Source of the DNA: Perlabentimonas gracilis
GTDB lineage: Bacteria > Bacteroidota > Bacteroidia > Bacteroidales > Tenuifilaceae
Direction of reading: 5' to 3'
NCBI RefSeq assembly: GCF_011174675.1
Contig: NZ_JAANIG010000017.1
Location: forward strand, 1-64,000
DNA: 64,000 nucleotides
The position numbers and the translations under genes were made by a program. Each line of letters opens with the position of its first letter. The first letter of the stretch is position 1. This document shows, piece by piece, positions 40,372 to 48,760 of this stretch. The notes beneath the pieces were generated by a model. The model saw only the letters and a program-made list of their open reading frames with translations, made no database searches and was not told where the DNA came from.

Positions 40372-41622
40372 CTAATGGTTTACAATTGGCTTTATTTTGT
40401 CCAAATCCTCAAAAAACTCAGGGTACGATTTTCCCACCGCCTCGGCCTCATTAATCTCCACCTCACCATCTGCTGACAGGGCTGCCACAGCACAGGCCAT
40501 GGCAATTCTATGATCGCCGTGCGATTGTACCTTTCCACCTTTTACCTTTCCACCATAAACACGCATAAGTTCGCCATCAATTTCAATGTTAATACCCAGC
40601 TTGGCAAATTCCTGCTGAAGCGTGGCTGCGCGGTCGCTCTCCTTTACGCGTAATCGGCTCACGCCAAGAATTCGCGATTCGCCCTTGCAATGGGCTGCAA
40701 GCGCAGCCAGCGGAGGGAATAGGTCCGGGCAATGTGTCGCATCAAAATGAAAAGCGTTTAGCTCGCCCTTGCCAGCAACAATCAAATTGTCTTGTATCGA
40801 TATTTTTGCTCCCGCCCATATCAACGCCTCAATTATTGCCCGGTCGGCCTGCTTCGACATCGGATTTAGGTTGCTAACCCCAACCTCACCTGCAATGGCG
40901 CCAGCCACAAGCAAGAATGCTGCACCGCTCCAGTCGCCCTCTACCGAGTAAATGGTTGGTTTGTAGTGCTGATTTCCCCTTACCTTGAACTCGGTGTAAT
41001 CTTCGTGTTCAACAGAAATCCCGAATATCTTCATTATCTCAATGGTGAGGTCGATGTAAGGTTTGCTCTGCAGGTTATTGACATATATTGTGGAATCGGC
41101 TATTGCCAATGGTGCAGCCATAAGCAATCCGGTAAGCACTTGCGAACTGAGCGAACCATCTACATTTACCGTACCACCTTTAATTGGCCCTTGTACGGTT
41201 ATGGGAATAAATCCCTGTTGGCAAACACAGCTTGCGCCCAATGCTTTTATCGATTCTTCAACAATTCCCATTGGTCGTTTGGTAAGGGTTCCTCCGCCTG
41301 TTAGCGTTACCGGTTGGTTTAGCGTTGCTGCTATGGATGAAAACATCCGAATACCCAACCCTGATTCGCCGCAGTGCAGTGGCTTTTCAGGTGCCGTTAT
41401 CCCTCCCTCAATTAACAGTTTGTCGTCATCAATACGTATTTTTGCTCCTAAAGCTTTGCATACGTTAATGGCCGCCATCACATCATCGGACGTTCCAGGG
41501 TATAACACCTCCGATTTTCCCTTTGCCAAGCTGGCAAGGGCAATGGCCCTTTGGGCTACACTTTTCGATGCGGGGGCTGCAAGCATTCCCTTAATTTCCG
41601 AAGGCTTTACTAATTTCTTCAT
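40372..41622 (-). CDS. aroA: 3-phosphoshikimate 1-carboxyvinyltransferase (EPSP synthase)
   Basis: A protein of 416 residues. It joins PEP to shikimate 3-phosphate. Seen: APASKSVAQRAIALASLAKG, LHCGESGLGIRMFSSIA, TLTKRPMG, LSSQVLTGLLMAAP, RVKESDRAATLQQE and HGDHRIAMACAVA. It is the last gene of the aromatic cluster, and its start overlaps the end of aroE by 32 bases in a different frame. Confidence 0.95.
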   Translation of the reverse strand: MKKLVKPSEIKGMLAAPASKSVAQRAIALASLAKGKSEVLYPGTSDDVMAAINVCKALGAKIRIDDDKLLIEGGITAPEKPLHCGESGLGIRMFSSIAATLNQPVTLTGGGTLTKRPMGIVEESIKALGASCVCQQGFIPITVQGPIKGGTVNVDGSLSSQVLTGLLMAAPLAIADSTIYVNNLQSKPYIDLTIEIMKIFGISVEHEDYTEFKVRGNQHYKPTIYSVEGDWSGAAFLLVAGAIAGEVGVSNLNPMSKQADRAIIEALIWAGAKISIQDNLIVAGKGELNAFHFDATHCPDLFPPLAALAAHCKGESRILGVSRLRVKESDRAATLQQEFAKLGINIEIDGELMRVYGGKVKGGKVQSHGDHRIAMACAVAALSADGEVEINEAEAVGKSYPEFFEDLDKIKPIVNH

Positions 41623-42517
41623 CTATAATAGCTTTTATGCTTTTTTTGCTTAGGTTCTTTGTTGATATTACCAGATCAGCATTTTTTAACTTCTCGGTTT
41701 GGCTGGCTGAAGTGGGGTATTCCAAAATCTGTAAATCGGGTTTTTTAAGGTTGATATTGAGAGCGTTCTCCATAATTTGTATGGGAGGGTTTTCGCTCAT
41801 AATCAGCCTAAATGCTTCAATGGCTTGATGTAGCAGCCATCGTTTACCTTTTATAATTTTTTTACCTCGACTCTTTGCTAGCTCGCTTACTTTTGAAGAT
41901 TTATAGGATGCATCTAAAAGAGTTTCAAAATCTAGTTTTTCAAGAAATGGGGGAAGAGCATTTGGAACCAGAGTTGACACCACTACATCGTAGCTTACCG
42001 ATACGTCAAAGTTTTCCCAGCTTGCAACCTTGCAACCAAAATCATCGGCAATGATCTTAGCTTTACTGTGGGTTCTGTTACAAATTGTAACATCAGCACC
42101 CTTACTTTTTAAACCAAAAACCACCGAGCGTGCAGCTCCACCACCGCCCAGCACAAGGCATTTTTTTCCCAATAGCTCAATGCCAGCCTCCCTTAGCGAT
42201 TGGGTAACACCGTAGTGATCGGTATTGTAGCCAATTAGCCTGCCATATGAGTTTACAATGGTATTTATGGCGCCAATTTCCTCGGCATCGAGCGAAACCA
42301 CGTCCACCAGCGAAACCATATCCTCCTTGAATGGTGCTGTGATATTTGCCCCCGCTAGCGGCATTGAGCGGATAATATCAATAATATCGCTAGCCGATTG
42401 CGGTCTGATGCGGGTATAGAAAGCATCCATATCAAACTCATTAAAAACTGAGTTGAATAGTTGGGGGCTCTTGCTGTGTAGTATTGGGTTGCCAAAAACG
42501 GCAAAAAATTGTGTCAT
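41591..42517 (-). CDS. aroE: Shikimate dehydrogenase with C-terminal extension
   Basis: A protein of 308 residues; typical AroE is 245-285. It reduces 3-dehydroshikimate with NADPH. Seen: GNPILHSKSPQLFN (shikimate binding), NITAPFKE, YNTDHYG and LGGGGAARSVVFGL (nucleotide binding). The last ~50 residues are extra: KNADLVISTKNLSKKSIKAI resembles the C-terminal end of shikimate kinase (ADVTIRTDDQSAK in E. coli AroK), and no aroK is present in this cluster. The extension overlaps aroA by 32 bases. Confidence 0.9.
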   Translation of the reverse strand: MTQFFAVFGNPILHSKSPQLFNSVFNEFDMDAFYTRIRPQSASDIIDIIRSMPLAGANITAPFKEDMVSLVDVVSLDAEEIGAINTIVNSYGRLIGYNTDHYGVTQSLREAGIELLGKKCLVLGGGGAARSVVFGLKSKGADVTICNRTHSKAKIIADDFGCKVASWENFDVSVSYDVVVSTLVPNALPPFLEKLDFETLLDASYKSSKVSELAKSRGKKIIKGKRWLLHQAIEAFRLIMSENPPIQIMENALNINLKKPDLQILEYPTSASQTEKLKNADLVISTKNLSKKSIKAIIDEEISKAFGN

Positions 42518-42540
42518 ATATGTAATGGATTAATTTTTAA

Positions 42541-42568
42541 CACAGACCTGCCAGCGGGCAGGTCTGTG
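42541..42568. repeat. Palindrome CACAGACCTGCC / GGCAGGTCTGTG
   Basis: A perfect 12-bp stem with an AGCG loop, 12 bases after the aroD stop and 24 bases before aroE. It has no T tract, so it looks more like a member of the CCTGCC/GGCAGG repeat family than a terminator. Confidence 0.75.
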
Positions 42569-42579
42569 TTTCCACAAAT

Positions 42580-43212
42580 TTAAAGTTTCAACAATAACAT
42601 TTCCATATCCGCATAGCTAATTTGTCCTGGTGCGGTTTCTTTCCCTTTTATCGATGCGTAGGTAAATGGCGCACCAAGCTCTACCGACTGTATTCGGGTA
42701 TTTTTGCCAATATCACCCATGGCGAATGCCACAAGGTTTCTATGATTTGTGTAAAGTTGTAGCACTCGCGCGCAATCGCTTTCACTGTTTGCCATGCAGG
42801 CAAGCTTGGCAATTTCGGCTCCATTGCCAAAAAGGTTACGAACTATTTCATTTAGCTGAACGGTATCGGGTGTTTCGGAGAAATTGTGATACGATAAGAT
42901 AACCCTGCAGCTGTTCTTTTGGGCTGTTTCTATTAGTCTGCATATATACTTTCCGGGTGTTTCTATATCAATATCGATATATGCGCAACCGGACAGTATT
43001 GCCTTGGTGAGAGTTGTCACCATTCCTTCGAAATCGGTAGTGGTGCGGTATGTGGCAATTAGGTTTTTATGCTGATTAAAAACTGTGGCCAACTCGTTAT
43101 CTGTAAGTTGCATTAAGTCGATACGTATTTCGGCCAGCGCAACGTTTTTTAGGTGTACTAAAATCTCGCTAAAGCTTAGGTTGCCAATGCTAAGGCAGAT
43201 TTTTGGGTTCAT
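42580..43212 (-). CDS. aroD: Type I 3-dehydroquinate dehydratase
   Basis: A protein of 210 residues, class I. AEIRIDLMQ, the catalytic His region VILSYHNFSETP, the Schiff-base Lys in IAKLACMANS, and GAPFTYASIKGKETAPGQIS at the C-terminus are present. It dehydrates 3-dehydroquinate to 3-dehydroshikimate. A DUF1016 gene separates it from aroB. Confidence 0.9.
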   Translation of the reverse strand: MNPKICLSIGNLSFSEILVHLKNVALAEIRIDLMQLTDNELATVFNQHKNLIATYRTTTDFEGMVTTLTKAILSGCAYIDIDIETPGKYICRLIETAQKNSCRVILSYHNFSETPDTVQLNEIVRNLFGNGAEIAKLACMANSESDCARVLQLYTNHRNLVAFAMGDIGKNTRIQSVELGAPFTYASIKGKETAPGQISYADMEMLLLKL

Positions 43213-43332
43213 TTAGGTTTTGTTTTAATGGTTTGGGTTGTGGTTAGAGTAGCAGAGCGAGCAACGATTCGTTTCTGACGAAATCGCACCTAACGGTTAG
43301 AATTGTAGCGAATTTCCGATGTCAGCCCATCT

Positions 43333-43364
43333 AGTCTCTTCACTTTTTGACGAGAAGAGACTAC
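43333..43364. repeat. Hairpin TAGTCTCTTC / GAAGAGACTA
   Basis: A perfect 10-bp stem with a 12-base loop holding TTTTTGACGA. Its TCTCTTCAC...TGACGAGA words resemble the TCTCGTCA hairpin family of the tRNA-Asp region. It is 10 bases downstream of the DUF1016 gene stop. Confidence 0.6.
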
Positions 43365-43374
43365 ACTTCCCTTG

Positions 43375-44415
43375 TTACCGCCTGTTTTTTTCTATCTTGT
43401 TTTCTAATTCACTTTCAATTTCTTCAATTGAGGGTAATTTCGTTTTAAAGTTTTCAGGGATAGCATCTGTCAGACGATATTCGCTGATTCCCATTGGTTT
43501 GTTTATGTCTCTTAGTGCATATTCTACTTCAATTCTGTCTTTACTTTTACATAAAAGAATTCCAATTGATGGATTGTCATTTGTCTTTCTAAGCTGGCTA
43601 TCAATTGCTGATAAGTAGAAGTTTAGTTTTCCTGCAAATTCAGGTTTGAATTTTCCTGATTTTAATTCAATTACAACATAACAGCGTAATTCAACATGAT
43701 AGAAAAGCATATCAATAAAATAGTCATTTTCGCTAATTTCTATTTTAAACTGTCTGCCAAGAAATGCAAATCCTTTTCCTAATTCAAGTAGGAATTCAGT
43801 GATATGCTTTGCTAGTTCATCCTCAATTGCTTTCTCAAGGGCATCGTCTTCTAACCCTAGGAAGTCAAAGTTATACGGATCTTTCAACGTCTGTTCTACT
43901 AGTTTCGATTGAGAAGCAGGGAGAGTATTCCCAAAATTATGAATTGCTTTACCAGCTTTTTCGAAAAGTTTTTTGGTAATTTGTATTTCAAGAGTGTCTC
44001 TATCCCAGCCATTCTCAATTGTTTTCAAACAATAGAACTCTGCCTCATCAATATTCTTTACTTTACTAATTATAAGTCTATTGTGACTCCATGGGATTTG
44101 TGCCACGGGCTGTGGCACAAATTGATATTTCTGAGAATAGAATTTGTACCATTGACTCATGGCGTATAAATTTCTACGAGAAAAACCTTTGATTTGTGGA
44201 AATTCATGCTTTAGTTCAGTTGCAACCCTTTCGATAAAATTGCTTCCCCAGTTTGCTTTTTCTTGTTTCTCTGCAACTGATTTTCCAATATCCCAATACA
44301 ACTCAATTAATTGTGAGTTAATTGAAAAGGCAACTTTTCTTTGCGCTTCATGTATTCTGGATTTTAAGTCAATAATCCAATTTCCAAAGTCTTTTATGTT
44401 CAATTCTTGGTTCAT
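43375..44415 (-). CDS. DUF1016 / PDDEXK-nuclease domain protein (YhcG-like)
   Basis: A protein of 346 residues. The N-terminal DUF1016_N domain (about 8-155, YWDIGKSVAEKQ and GFSRRNLYAMSQWY) is followed by the PDDEXK nuclease-like domain (about 175-335) with YFIDMLFYHVELRCYVVIELKSG (split here as DYFIDMLFYH and VVIELKSGKF) and PSIGILLCKSK. Such proteins occur in variable or defence-associated loci. It sits between aroB and aroD, interrupting the aromatic operon, is visibly AT-richer than its neighbours, and has repeats in the 3' spacer; recent insertion is likely. Confidence 0.88.
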   Translation of the reverse strand: MNQELNIKDFGNWIIDLKSRIHEAQRKVAFSINSQLIELYWDIGKSVAEKQEKANWGSNFIERVATELKHEFPQIKGFSRRNLYAMSQWYKFYSQKYQFVPQPVAQIPWSHNRLIISKVKNIDEAEFYCLKTIENGWDRDTLEIQITKKLFEKAGKAIHNFGNTLPASQSKLVEQTLKDPYNFDFLGLEDDALEKAIEDELAKHITEFLLELGKGFAFLGRQFKIEISENDYFIDMLFYHVELRCYVVIELKSGKFKPEFAGKLNFYLSAIDSQLRKTNDNPSIGILLCKSKDRIEVEYALRDINKPMGISEYRLTDAIPENFKTKLPSIEEIESELENKIEKNRR

Positions 44416-44480
44416 AAAGTAAAAATAGCATTTTTCTCACGTTCAGCTCTCAGTTAAAATTGCCAATAATCTTTGTGTAA

Positions 44481-45503
44481 TTAGCTATTAATAAACGTTT
44501 TTAGTTCGTTAAATGAAATCCGCTCAATCGCCACTTCGCCAATCCTTTTTATTAGTATAAAGTCAATGCCACCTTCGTTTTGCTTCTTGTCCTTAACCAT
44601 TGCATTGAAAATATCCTCAGGGTTATTCTTAATGCAAACGGGTAAATCGAGGGCAATTAGCACATTTACAATACGCAGGTAGTCGGTATTTGATATTAAG
44701 CTCATTTTTGCCGATATCCGTGCCGCAAACTCAAGCCCAATGCTTACGCTCTTTCCGTGCGATAGTCCAGTTACTTTTTCCACGGCGTGTCCCCAGGTAT
44801 GCCCAAGGTTTAGCTTTTTTCGTTCTCCCTGTTCGCGCTCATCGGCTTGCACAATGCTTGCTTTAATCCTTACCGAGTGGGCAACAAGTTTTTCCAGCAT
44901 CTCAGCATTGGATGACTTTAGTTCTTCGGCGTTCTGCTCAATAAAACCAAACATTTGCTTATCGGCAATTAGGGTGTGCTTCACAATCTCGGCAAATCCG
45001 TTGAGGTACTCTTCCTGTGGAAGGGTGCTCAGCAGATTAATATCGCAGATAACAAGTTTTGGTTGGGTAAAAGTGCCCACAATGTTTTTGTATCGTTGGA
45101 GGTTCACCCCATTCTTGCCACCAACGCTGGCATCTACCTGCGATAGGAGCGAAGTGGACACAAAACCAAAATCGACCCCACGCATAAATACCGATGCCAC
45201 AAAACCAGCCAAGTCGCAGGTAACGCCGCCACCAATGCCAAGTATAAACGAGTTGCGGTTAGCTCCATTCTCTAACAGCCATTGGCATATACTGCCAACT
45301 TCTTCAATACTTTTTGAACCCTCGCCGGGTTCAACACTGTAGGTAGGGAAATGCGGAAACCTCTTACCGTGAAGGGTTTTAACATTCTCGTCGGCAACTA
45401 TAAATATCTTTGCCTTGGGTAGATATTTAGTAACGTTATCAATGGTCTCACCAACTAGCACTGTCGAGTGTCCGTACAAACCTCTAATTTCTATTTTCTC
45501 CAT
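44481..45503 (-). CDS. aroB: 3-dehydroquinate synthase
   Basis: A protein of 340 residues from the ATG at 45503 (MEKIEIRG); an ORF start 21 bases upstream is less likely. It cyclises DAHP to 3-dehydroquinate using NAD and a divalent metal. Seen: VEPGEGSKSIEEV, LGIGGGVTCDLAGFVAS, STSLLSQVDASVGGKNGVN and LNLGHTWGHAVEK with metal-binding His. It follows the DAHP synthase/chorismate mutase gene by 39 bases. Confidence 0.95.
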   Translation of the reverse strand: MEKIEIRGLYGHSTVLVGETIDNVTKYLPKAKIFIVADENVKTLHGKRFPHFPTYSVEPGEGSKSIEEVGSICQWLLENGANRNSFILGIGGGVTCDLAGFVASVFMRGVDFGFVSTSLLSQVDASVGGKNGVNLQRYKNIVGTFTQPKLVICDINLLSTLPQEEYLNGFAEIVKHTLIADKQMFGFIEQNAEELKSSNAEMLEKLVAHSVRIKASIVQADEREQGERKKLNLGHTWGHAVEKVTGLSHGKSVSIGLEFAARISAKMSLISNTDYLRIVNVLIALDLPVCIKNNPEDIFNAMVKDKKQNEGGIDFILIKRIGEVAIERISFNELKTFINS

Positions 45504-45542
45504 TACGCATTGCTTTGAGCACATAAAATTAGGCTGTTTTTT

Positions 45543-46643
45543 TTACTTTACCGCCGATTGTAGTATTTGATCCTGCTGAAAAGCGCATGACTCCTTGTGG
45601 ATGCTATTAAAGAGTTTACGAACAAATGATGGCCTAAGACCTTGATCGCTTGCCAATTGGCCAATTCGCTGCAAAATACTTTCCCAACGTGAGGGCTGAA
45701 TAACATCGGTATTACTAAGTTTTTTGGCTTCGGCAATGTGTTTTACCAAGTTCATTCTATTGGCAATTGCACGAATTAGCTCATCATCAATTAGGTCGAT
45801 TTCAAGCCTAAGTTCCGAAAGCAGCTCGTCGGGATTACTGTATCCAGGCTCACTGATTAACCTGTTGAGCATATTAGCAAAACTGAGAGGAGTTAGCTGT
45901 TGCGCTGCATCGCTAAGGGCTTGTTGTGGGTTGGGGTGTACCTCTACCATTAATCCATTAAAACCCATCTCCATAGCCCTTTGGGCAATGGGTGACACTA
46001 AGTGGTTTTTTCCGGCAATATGACTTGGATCGCAAATAATTGGCAGTTCGGGCATACGTTCTTGCAGGAGTTGGGGTATGTTCCAACTAGGATTATTGCG
46101 TAGGATAGATTCCCCTGAGAGTGTGAAACCACGATGTACAGCGCCAAGTTGCGAAACGCCTGCCCTTGCAAACCGATTTATAGCCCCTTCCCATAGGTTA
46201 ATATCGGGACTAAGCGGATTTTTCACCATGATGGGAATGTCTACACCCCTAATAGCATCGGCAATCTCCTGAATGGTGAATGGGTTACTAACCGTGCGAG
46301 CGCCAATCCAAAGCATATCAACGCCGTGCTTAAGAGCTTCGTAAACGTGTCGTTCCGATCCAACCTCGGTGGCAACAGGTAGTCCGGTTATGGCTTTGGC
46401 CATATTTAACCATTTAAAGCCTATGGTTCCAACTCCTTCAAATGATCCAGGGCTAGTGCGGGGCTTCCAAATCCCTGCCCTAAGGTAGTGCACTCGGCCA
46501 TCGGCTGCCAATGCTTTGGCCGTTTCTATAACCTGCTCCTGCGATTCGGCGCTGCAGGGCCCGGCAATTATTAATCGCCCTGTTTCCTCAAGGATATTGC
46601 TAATCCGTTTCTGTTTGGTTGATACTTTTACCTCTGTTTTCAT
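45543..46643 (-). CDS. Bifunctional DAHP synthase / chorismate mutase (type II)
   Basis: A protein of 366 residues. The N-terminal DAHP synthase barrel (about 20-265; LIIAGPCSAESQEQV, RAGIWKPRTSPGSF, GARTVSNPFT, ICDPSHIAGK) is fused to an AroQ-type chorismate mutase (about 275-360; LRLEIDLIDDELIRAIANRM, RWESILQRI). The organism thus couples pathway entry to the Phe/Tyr branch. This fusion is common in Bacteroidota. It lies between tyrA (4 bases away) and aroB. Confidence 0.92.
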   Translation of the reverse strand: MKTEVKVSTKQKRISNILEETGRLIIAGPCSAESQEQVIETAKALAADGRVHYLRAGIWKPRTSPGSFEGVGTIGFKWLNMAKAITGLPVATEVGSERHVYEALKHGVDMLWIGARTVSNPFTIQEIADAIRGVDIPIMVKNPLSPDINLWEGAINRFARAGVSQLGAVHRGFTLSGESILRNNPSWNIPQLLQERMPELPIICDPSHIAGKNHLVSPIAQRAMEMGFNGLMVEVHPNPQQALSDAAQQLTPLSFANMLNRLISEPGYSNPDELLSELRLEIDLIDDELIRAIANRMNLVKHIAEAKKLSNTDVIQPSRWESILQRIGQLASDQGLRPSFVRKLFNSIHKESCAFQQDQILQSAVK

Positions 46644-46647
46644 TGGT

Positions 46648-47562
46648 TTATTTTGTTAGGGATATTATTTCAATTTCTTCTGATTTAGCACTCTGTTTGC
46701 TTTCGTAGGTAGCACGTGTTTTTCTTGCTTGCTCCATCAGGGTTTGAAGCGGAGTTAAGTTGTTCTCGCTAAGACTATCGGCAAGCAAGTCGATGGTTTG
46801 CCCCAATGAGCGTAGCGCATCAACCACAAATTCCTTGTTTTGCGAAAGTATGGGTAGCCAAACTTCGGGAATACTTGCTGCCAATCGGGTTGATGAGTCG
46901 AACCCACTTGATGCCATTTTGCTCCAGCTTTGGCTCGTACTTTCCCTAAATTCTGGTAATCCAGCATATGCATAAGCCATTATTTGTGGAAGATGTGAAA
47001 CTAGTGCTGCGTTGCAATCGTGCTGTGTGGGCGTTAAAAAAATCGACTTAAGTCCAACTTGGCTAAATATTTCCATAGCCTTATTCAAAGATTGCTCTGA
47101 TGATAGTTCGCGTTCACAAATAGCCACTGTTTTACCTTTAAATAGGTTTGCTCTTGCTGAACTTGGTCCGGATTGTTCACTCCCTGCCATTGGATGCGAG
47201 GCAATAAAGGCGTTTCGCCTTGGGTGATTCTGTACACTCTGGCAAATGGCCATTTTGGTTGATCCTGTGTCTATTACCACAGCATCATTTGGCAAATTAT
47301 CGAGAACTTGAGGTAAGGTTTCAAGAATATGATCAACAGGAGTTGCAAGAATTACTATAGTTGATTGGTTGATTGCCTGCCTGCCGAAAAGGCAGGATTG
47401 ATTGCCTGAATGACTTGGTGCATCAATTGCTCCAGTTGTCTTGGCCTGCTCAAGATTTGCCATAATTTTATCGCAACCTATTACAAAATGTCCATGCTTG
47501 CGAAGTGCCATTCCAAATGAGCAGCCAATTAATCCTGTTCCAATTATTGTGATTGTTGCCAT
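46648..47562 (-). CDS. tyrA: Prephenate dehydrogenase with in-frame palindrome-derived insert
   Basis: A protein of 304 residues. It oxidises prephenate to 4-hydroxyphenylpyruvate with NAD. Seen: IIGTGLIGCSFGMALRKHG (Rossmann loop), VILATPVDHI, DTGSTK, FIASHPMAGSEQSG and HLPQIMAYA. Between the first Rossmann helix region and STIVILATP there is an unusual segment, SGNQSCLFGRQAINQ, encoded by a palindromic repeat (47361-47408) that matches spacer repeats elsewhere in the window. The reading frame is kept. It follows pheA by 8 bases. Confidence 0.92.
   Translation of the reverse strand: MATITIIGTGLIGCSFGMALRKHGHFVIGCDKIMANLEQAKTTGAIDAPSHSGNQSCLFGRQAINQSTIVILATPVDHILETLPQVLDNLPNDAVVIDTGSTKMAICQSVQNHPRRNAFIASHPMAGSEQSGPSSARANLFKGKTVAICERELSSEQSLNKAMEIFSQVGLKSIFLTPTQHDCNAALVSHLPQIMAYAYAGLPEFRESTSQSWSKMASSGFDSSTRLAASIPEVWLPILSQNKEFVVDALRSLGQTIDLLADSLSENNLTPLQTLMEQARKTRATYESKQSAKSEEIEIISLTK
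47361..47408. repeat. Palindromic repeat inserted in frame in tyrA
   Basis: GATTGCCTG words flank a CCTGCC-GAAAA-GGCAGG hairpin (47380-47396). The same combination of GATTG words and CCTGCC/GGCAGG stems fills the spacer at 25890-26075. It codes about 15 residues in a loop of the NAD-binding domain. Confidence 0.65.
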
Positions 47563-47570
47563 TGTTACTA

Positions 47571-48422
47571 TTAATTTAATGTGATACTTTGGTTATTGCT
47601 CTGAATGTGAGTTGGGTAAACTCCCATAACCCATAGCTGCGATACCTGCTTCGAAAGCCAAATCATCGACCTACGGGCATGCTCCATACTCCGATAACAT
47701 AAGTCGGCGTGGAAGATATACTCCCATGCCGACCCAACCATTGGTAGTGAGTGAAGCATTGTAAGATTTACCCCCTCATTGGCTAAGGGCGATAAAAGTG
47801 CTGCAAGTCCGCCCGGAGTATGCTTTGCCGTGAATGCAATGGTGGCCTTTATTGCACTATTTTTGGCAAATGGGCTGTCAACCGGACTAATAACCAAAAA
47901 CCTAGTGAAATTCACCTTGTTGGTTTCAATTGATGGTGCAAGAACCTCTAAACCATAAAGCGAGGCAGCTAGGCTACTGCCGATAGTTCCCACTCCTACA
48001 AGGTTATTTTGTGCAATAACCCTTGCGCTAAGCGCAGTGTCAACGCTCTCAACAAGCTCAATATTTGGGAACGATTGAAAGAATGGTTTACACTGCGCAA
48101 TGGCCATATTGTGCGATTCCACCCTATGCAAATCGAAAATGGATTGGTTTGGCAAAGCCATTAGGTTTTGCGATATCCTGAGGTAAACCTCTCCAATAAC
48201 GTTTAGCCCCGATTCGCGCAGTAGAACAAAATTGGGGAGAATACATCCCACAAGTGAATTCTCAACGGCCATTACGCCGTACTTGGCTTTCCCGTTCTTA
48301 ACCGACTCAACTAGTAGTTCAAACGTTTCGCACTCAGCTAAGCTTATTCCTTTACCAAAATAGTTTTCGGCTGCTTCCTGGTGGAATGCTCCCTGATACC
48401 CTTGAATTGCAATTCTTTTCAT
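47571..48422 (-). CDS. pheA: Prephenate dehydratase with ACT domain
   Basis: A protein of 283 residues. The PDT domain (about 1-180) has IQGYQGAFHQEAAENYF, VMAVENSLVG, VESHNMAIAQC and GTIGSSLAASLYGL. The ACT domain (about 195-270) has HTPGGLAALLSPLANEGVNL, and LHSLP in place of the classical ESRP. It makes phenylpyruvate. It is the first structural gene after the tandem Phe/Tyr attenuators. No aromatic aminotransferase gene is in the cluster. Confidence 0.94.
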   Translation of the reverse strand: MKRIAIQGYQGAFHQEAAENYFGKGISLAECETFELLVESVKNGKAKYGVMAVENSLVGCILPNFVLLRESGLNVIGEVYLRISQNLMALPNQSIFDLHRVESHNMAIAQCKPFFQSFPNIELVESVDTALSARVIAQNNLVGVGTIGSSLAASLYGLEVLAPSIETNKVNFTRFLVISPVDSPFAKNSAIKATIAFTAKHTPGGLAALLSPLANEGVNLTMLHSLPMVGSAWEYIFHADLCYRSMEHARRSMIWLSKQVSQLWVMGVYPTHIQSNNQSITLN

Positions 48423-48432
48423 AGCATACTTA

Positions 48433-48462
48433 AATAAAAAAGGCTCCCGTTCTGGGAGCCTT
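48433..48462 (-). terminator. Attenuator terminator B, upstream of pheA
   Basis: On the minus strand AAGGCTCCC, loop AGAAC, GGGAGCCTT and a T tract, ending 10 bases before the pheA ATG. The 5' arm GGCTCCC is complementary to GGGAGCC inside leader peptide B (48517-48511), which could form an antiterminator instead. Confidence 0.85.
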
Positions 48463-48491
48463 ATCTGTTAAACCTTATTTTTATTGTTGAT

Positions 48492-48575
48492 TTATGCACA
48501 CAGATATTTTGGCTCCCAATTGCTTTGGTAGAAGTAAAAGTAGAAGCCAAAATATGAATTGCTGAAAGTGTGCAT
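48492..48575 (-). CDS. Phe/Tyr-rich leader peptide B of the pheA attenuator
   Basis: An open frame of 27 codons (ATG at 48575, TAA at 48494-48492) containing FGFYFYFY, i.e. eight aromatic or Gly codons in a row and ten Phe or Tyr codons overall. Codons 19-22 (AATTGGGAGCCA) include the GGGAGCC segment that can pair with the terminator. Ribosome stalling at Phe/Tyr codons would free or mask this segment. The arrangement is that of a classical amino acid attenuator. Confidence 0.85.
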   Translation of the reverse strand: MHTFSNSYFGFYFYFYQSNWEPKYLCA

Positions 48576-48608
48576 TTTGTTATTTGTTTCTTTTAGTTCC
48601 GATTAAAA

Positions 48609-48636
48609 CGAAAAAAGCCCCGCTTGTACGGGGCTT
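48609..48636 (-). terminator. Attenuator terminator A
   Basis: On the minus strand AAGCCCCG, loop TACAAG, CGGGGCTT and six T. The 5' arm is complementary to GGGGCTT (48693-48687) at the end of leader peptide A. Confidence 0.85.
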
Positions 48637-48684
48637 GTCAGTATTTTATGGTTTTATTCTCTGTTTTATTAGTCCATACCACTG

Positions 48685-48747
48685 CTAAGCCCCTTTATTG
48701 CTAAAGAAGTAAAAGTAATAGCTGTAATATGAGCGAGTGTTGTTCAT
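48685..48747 (-). CDS. Tyr/Phe-rich leader peptide A of the tandem attenuator
   Basis: An open frame of 20 codons (ATG at 48747, TAG at 48687-48685) with SYYSYYFYFF, i.e. eight Tyr or Phe codons in ten positions. The last codons AAA GGG GCT TAG carry the GGGGCTT antiterminator segment. It lies upstream of terminator A and then leader B, giving two attenuators in series before pheA. Confidence 0.85.
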   Translation of the reverse strand: MNNTRSYYSYYFYFFSNKGA

Positions 48748-48760
48748 CTTCAATATTTTT

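Noticed and set aside
42541-42568. Terminator between aroD and aroE
   Set aside because: The 12-bp stem has no T tract on the minus strand, and its CCTGCC/GGCAGG core matches a repeat family found in other spacers and inside tyrA.
43213-43374. CRISPR-like or other defence array near the DUF1016 gene
   Set aside because: Only a single hairpin and unrelated spacer words are present; no regularly spaced repeats.
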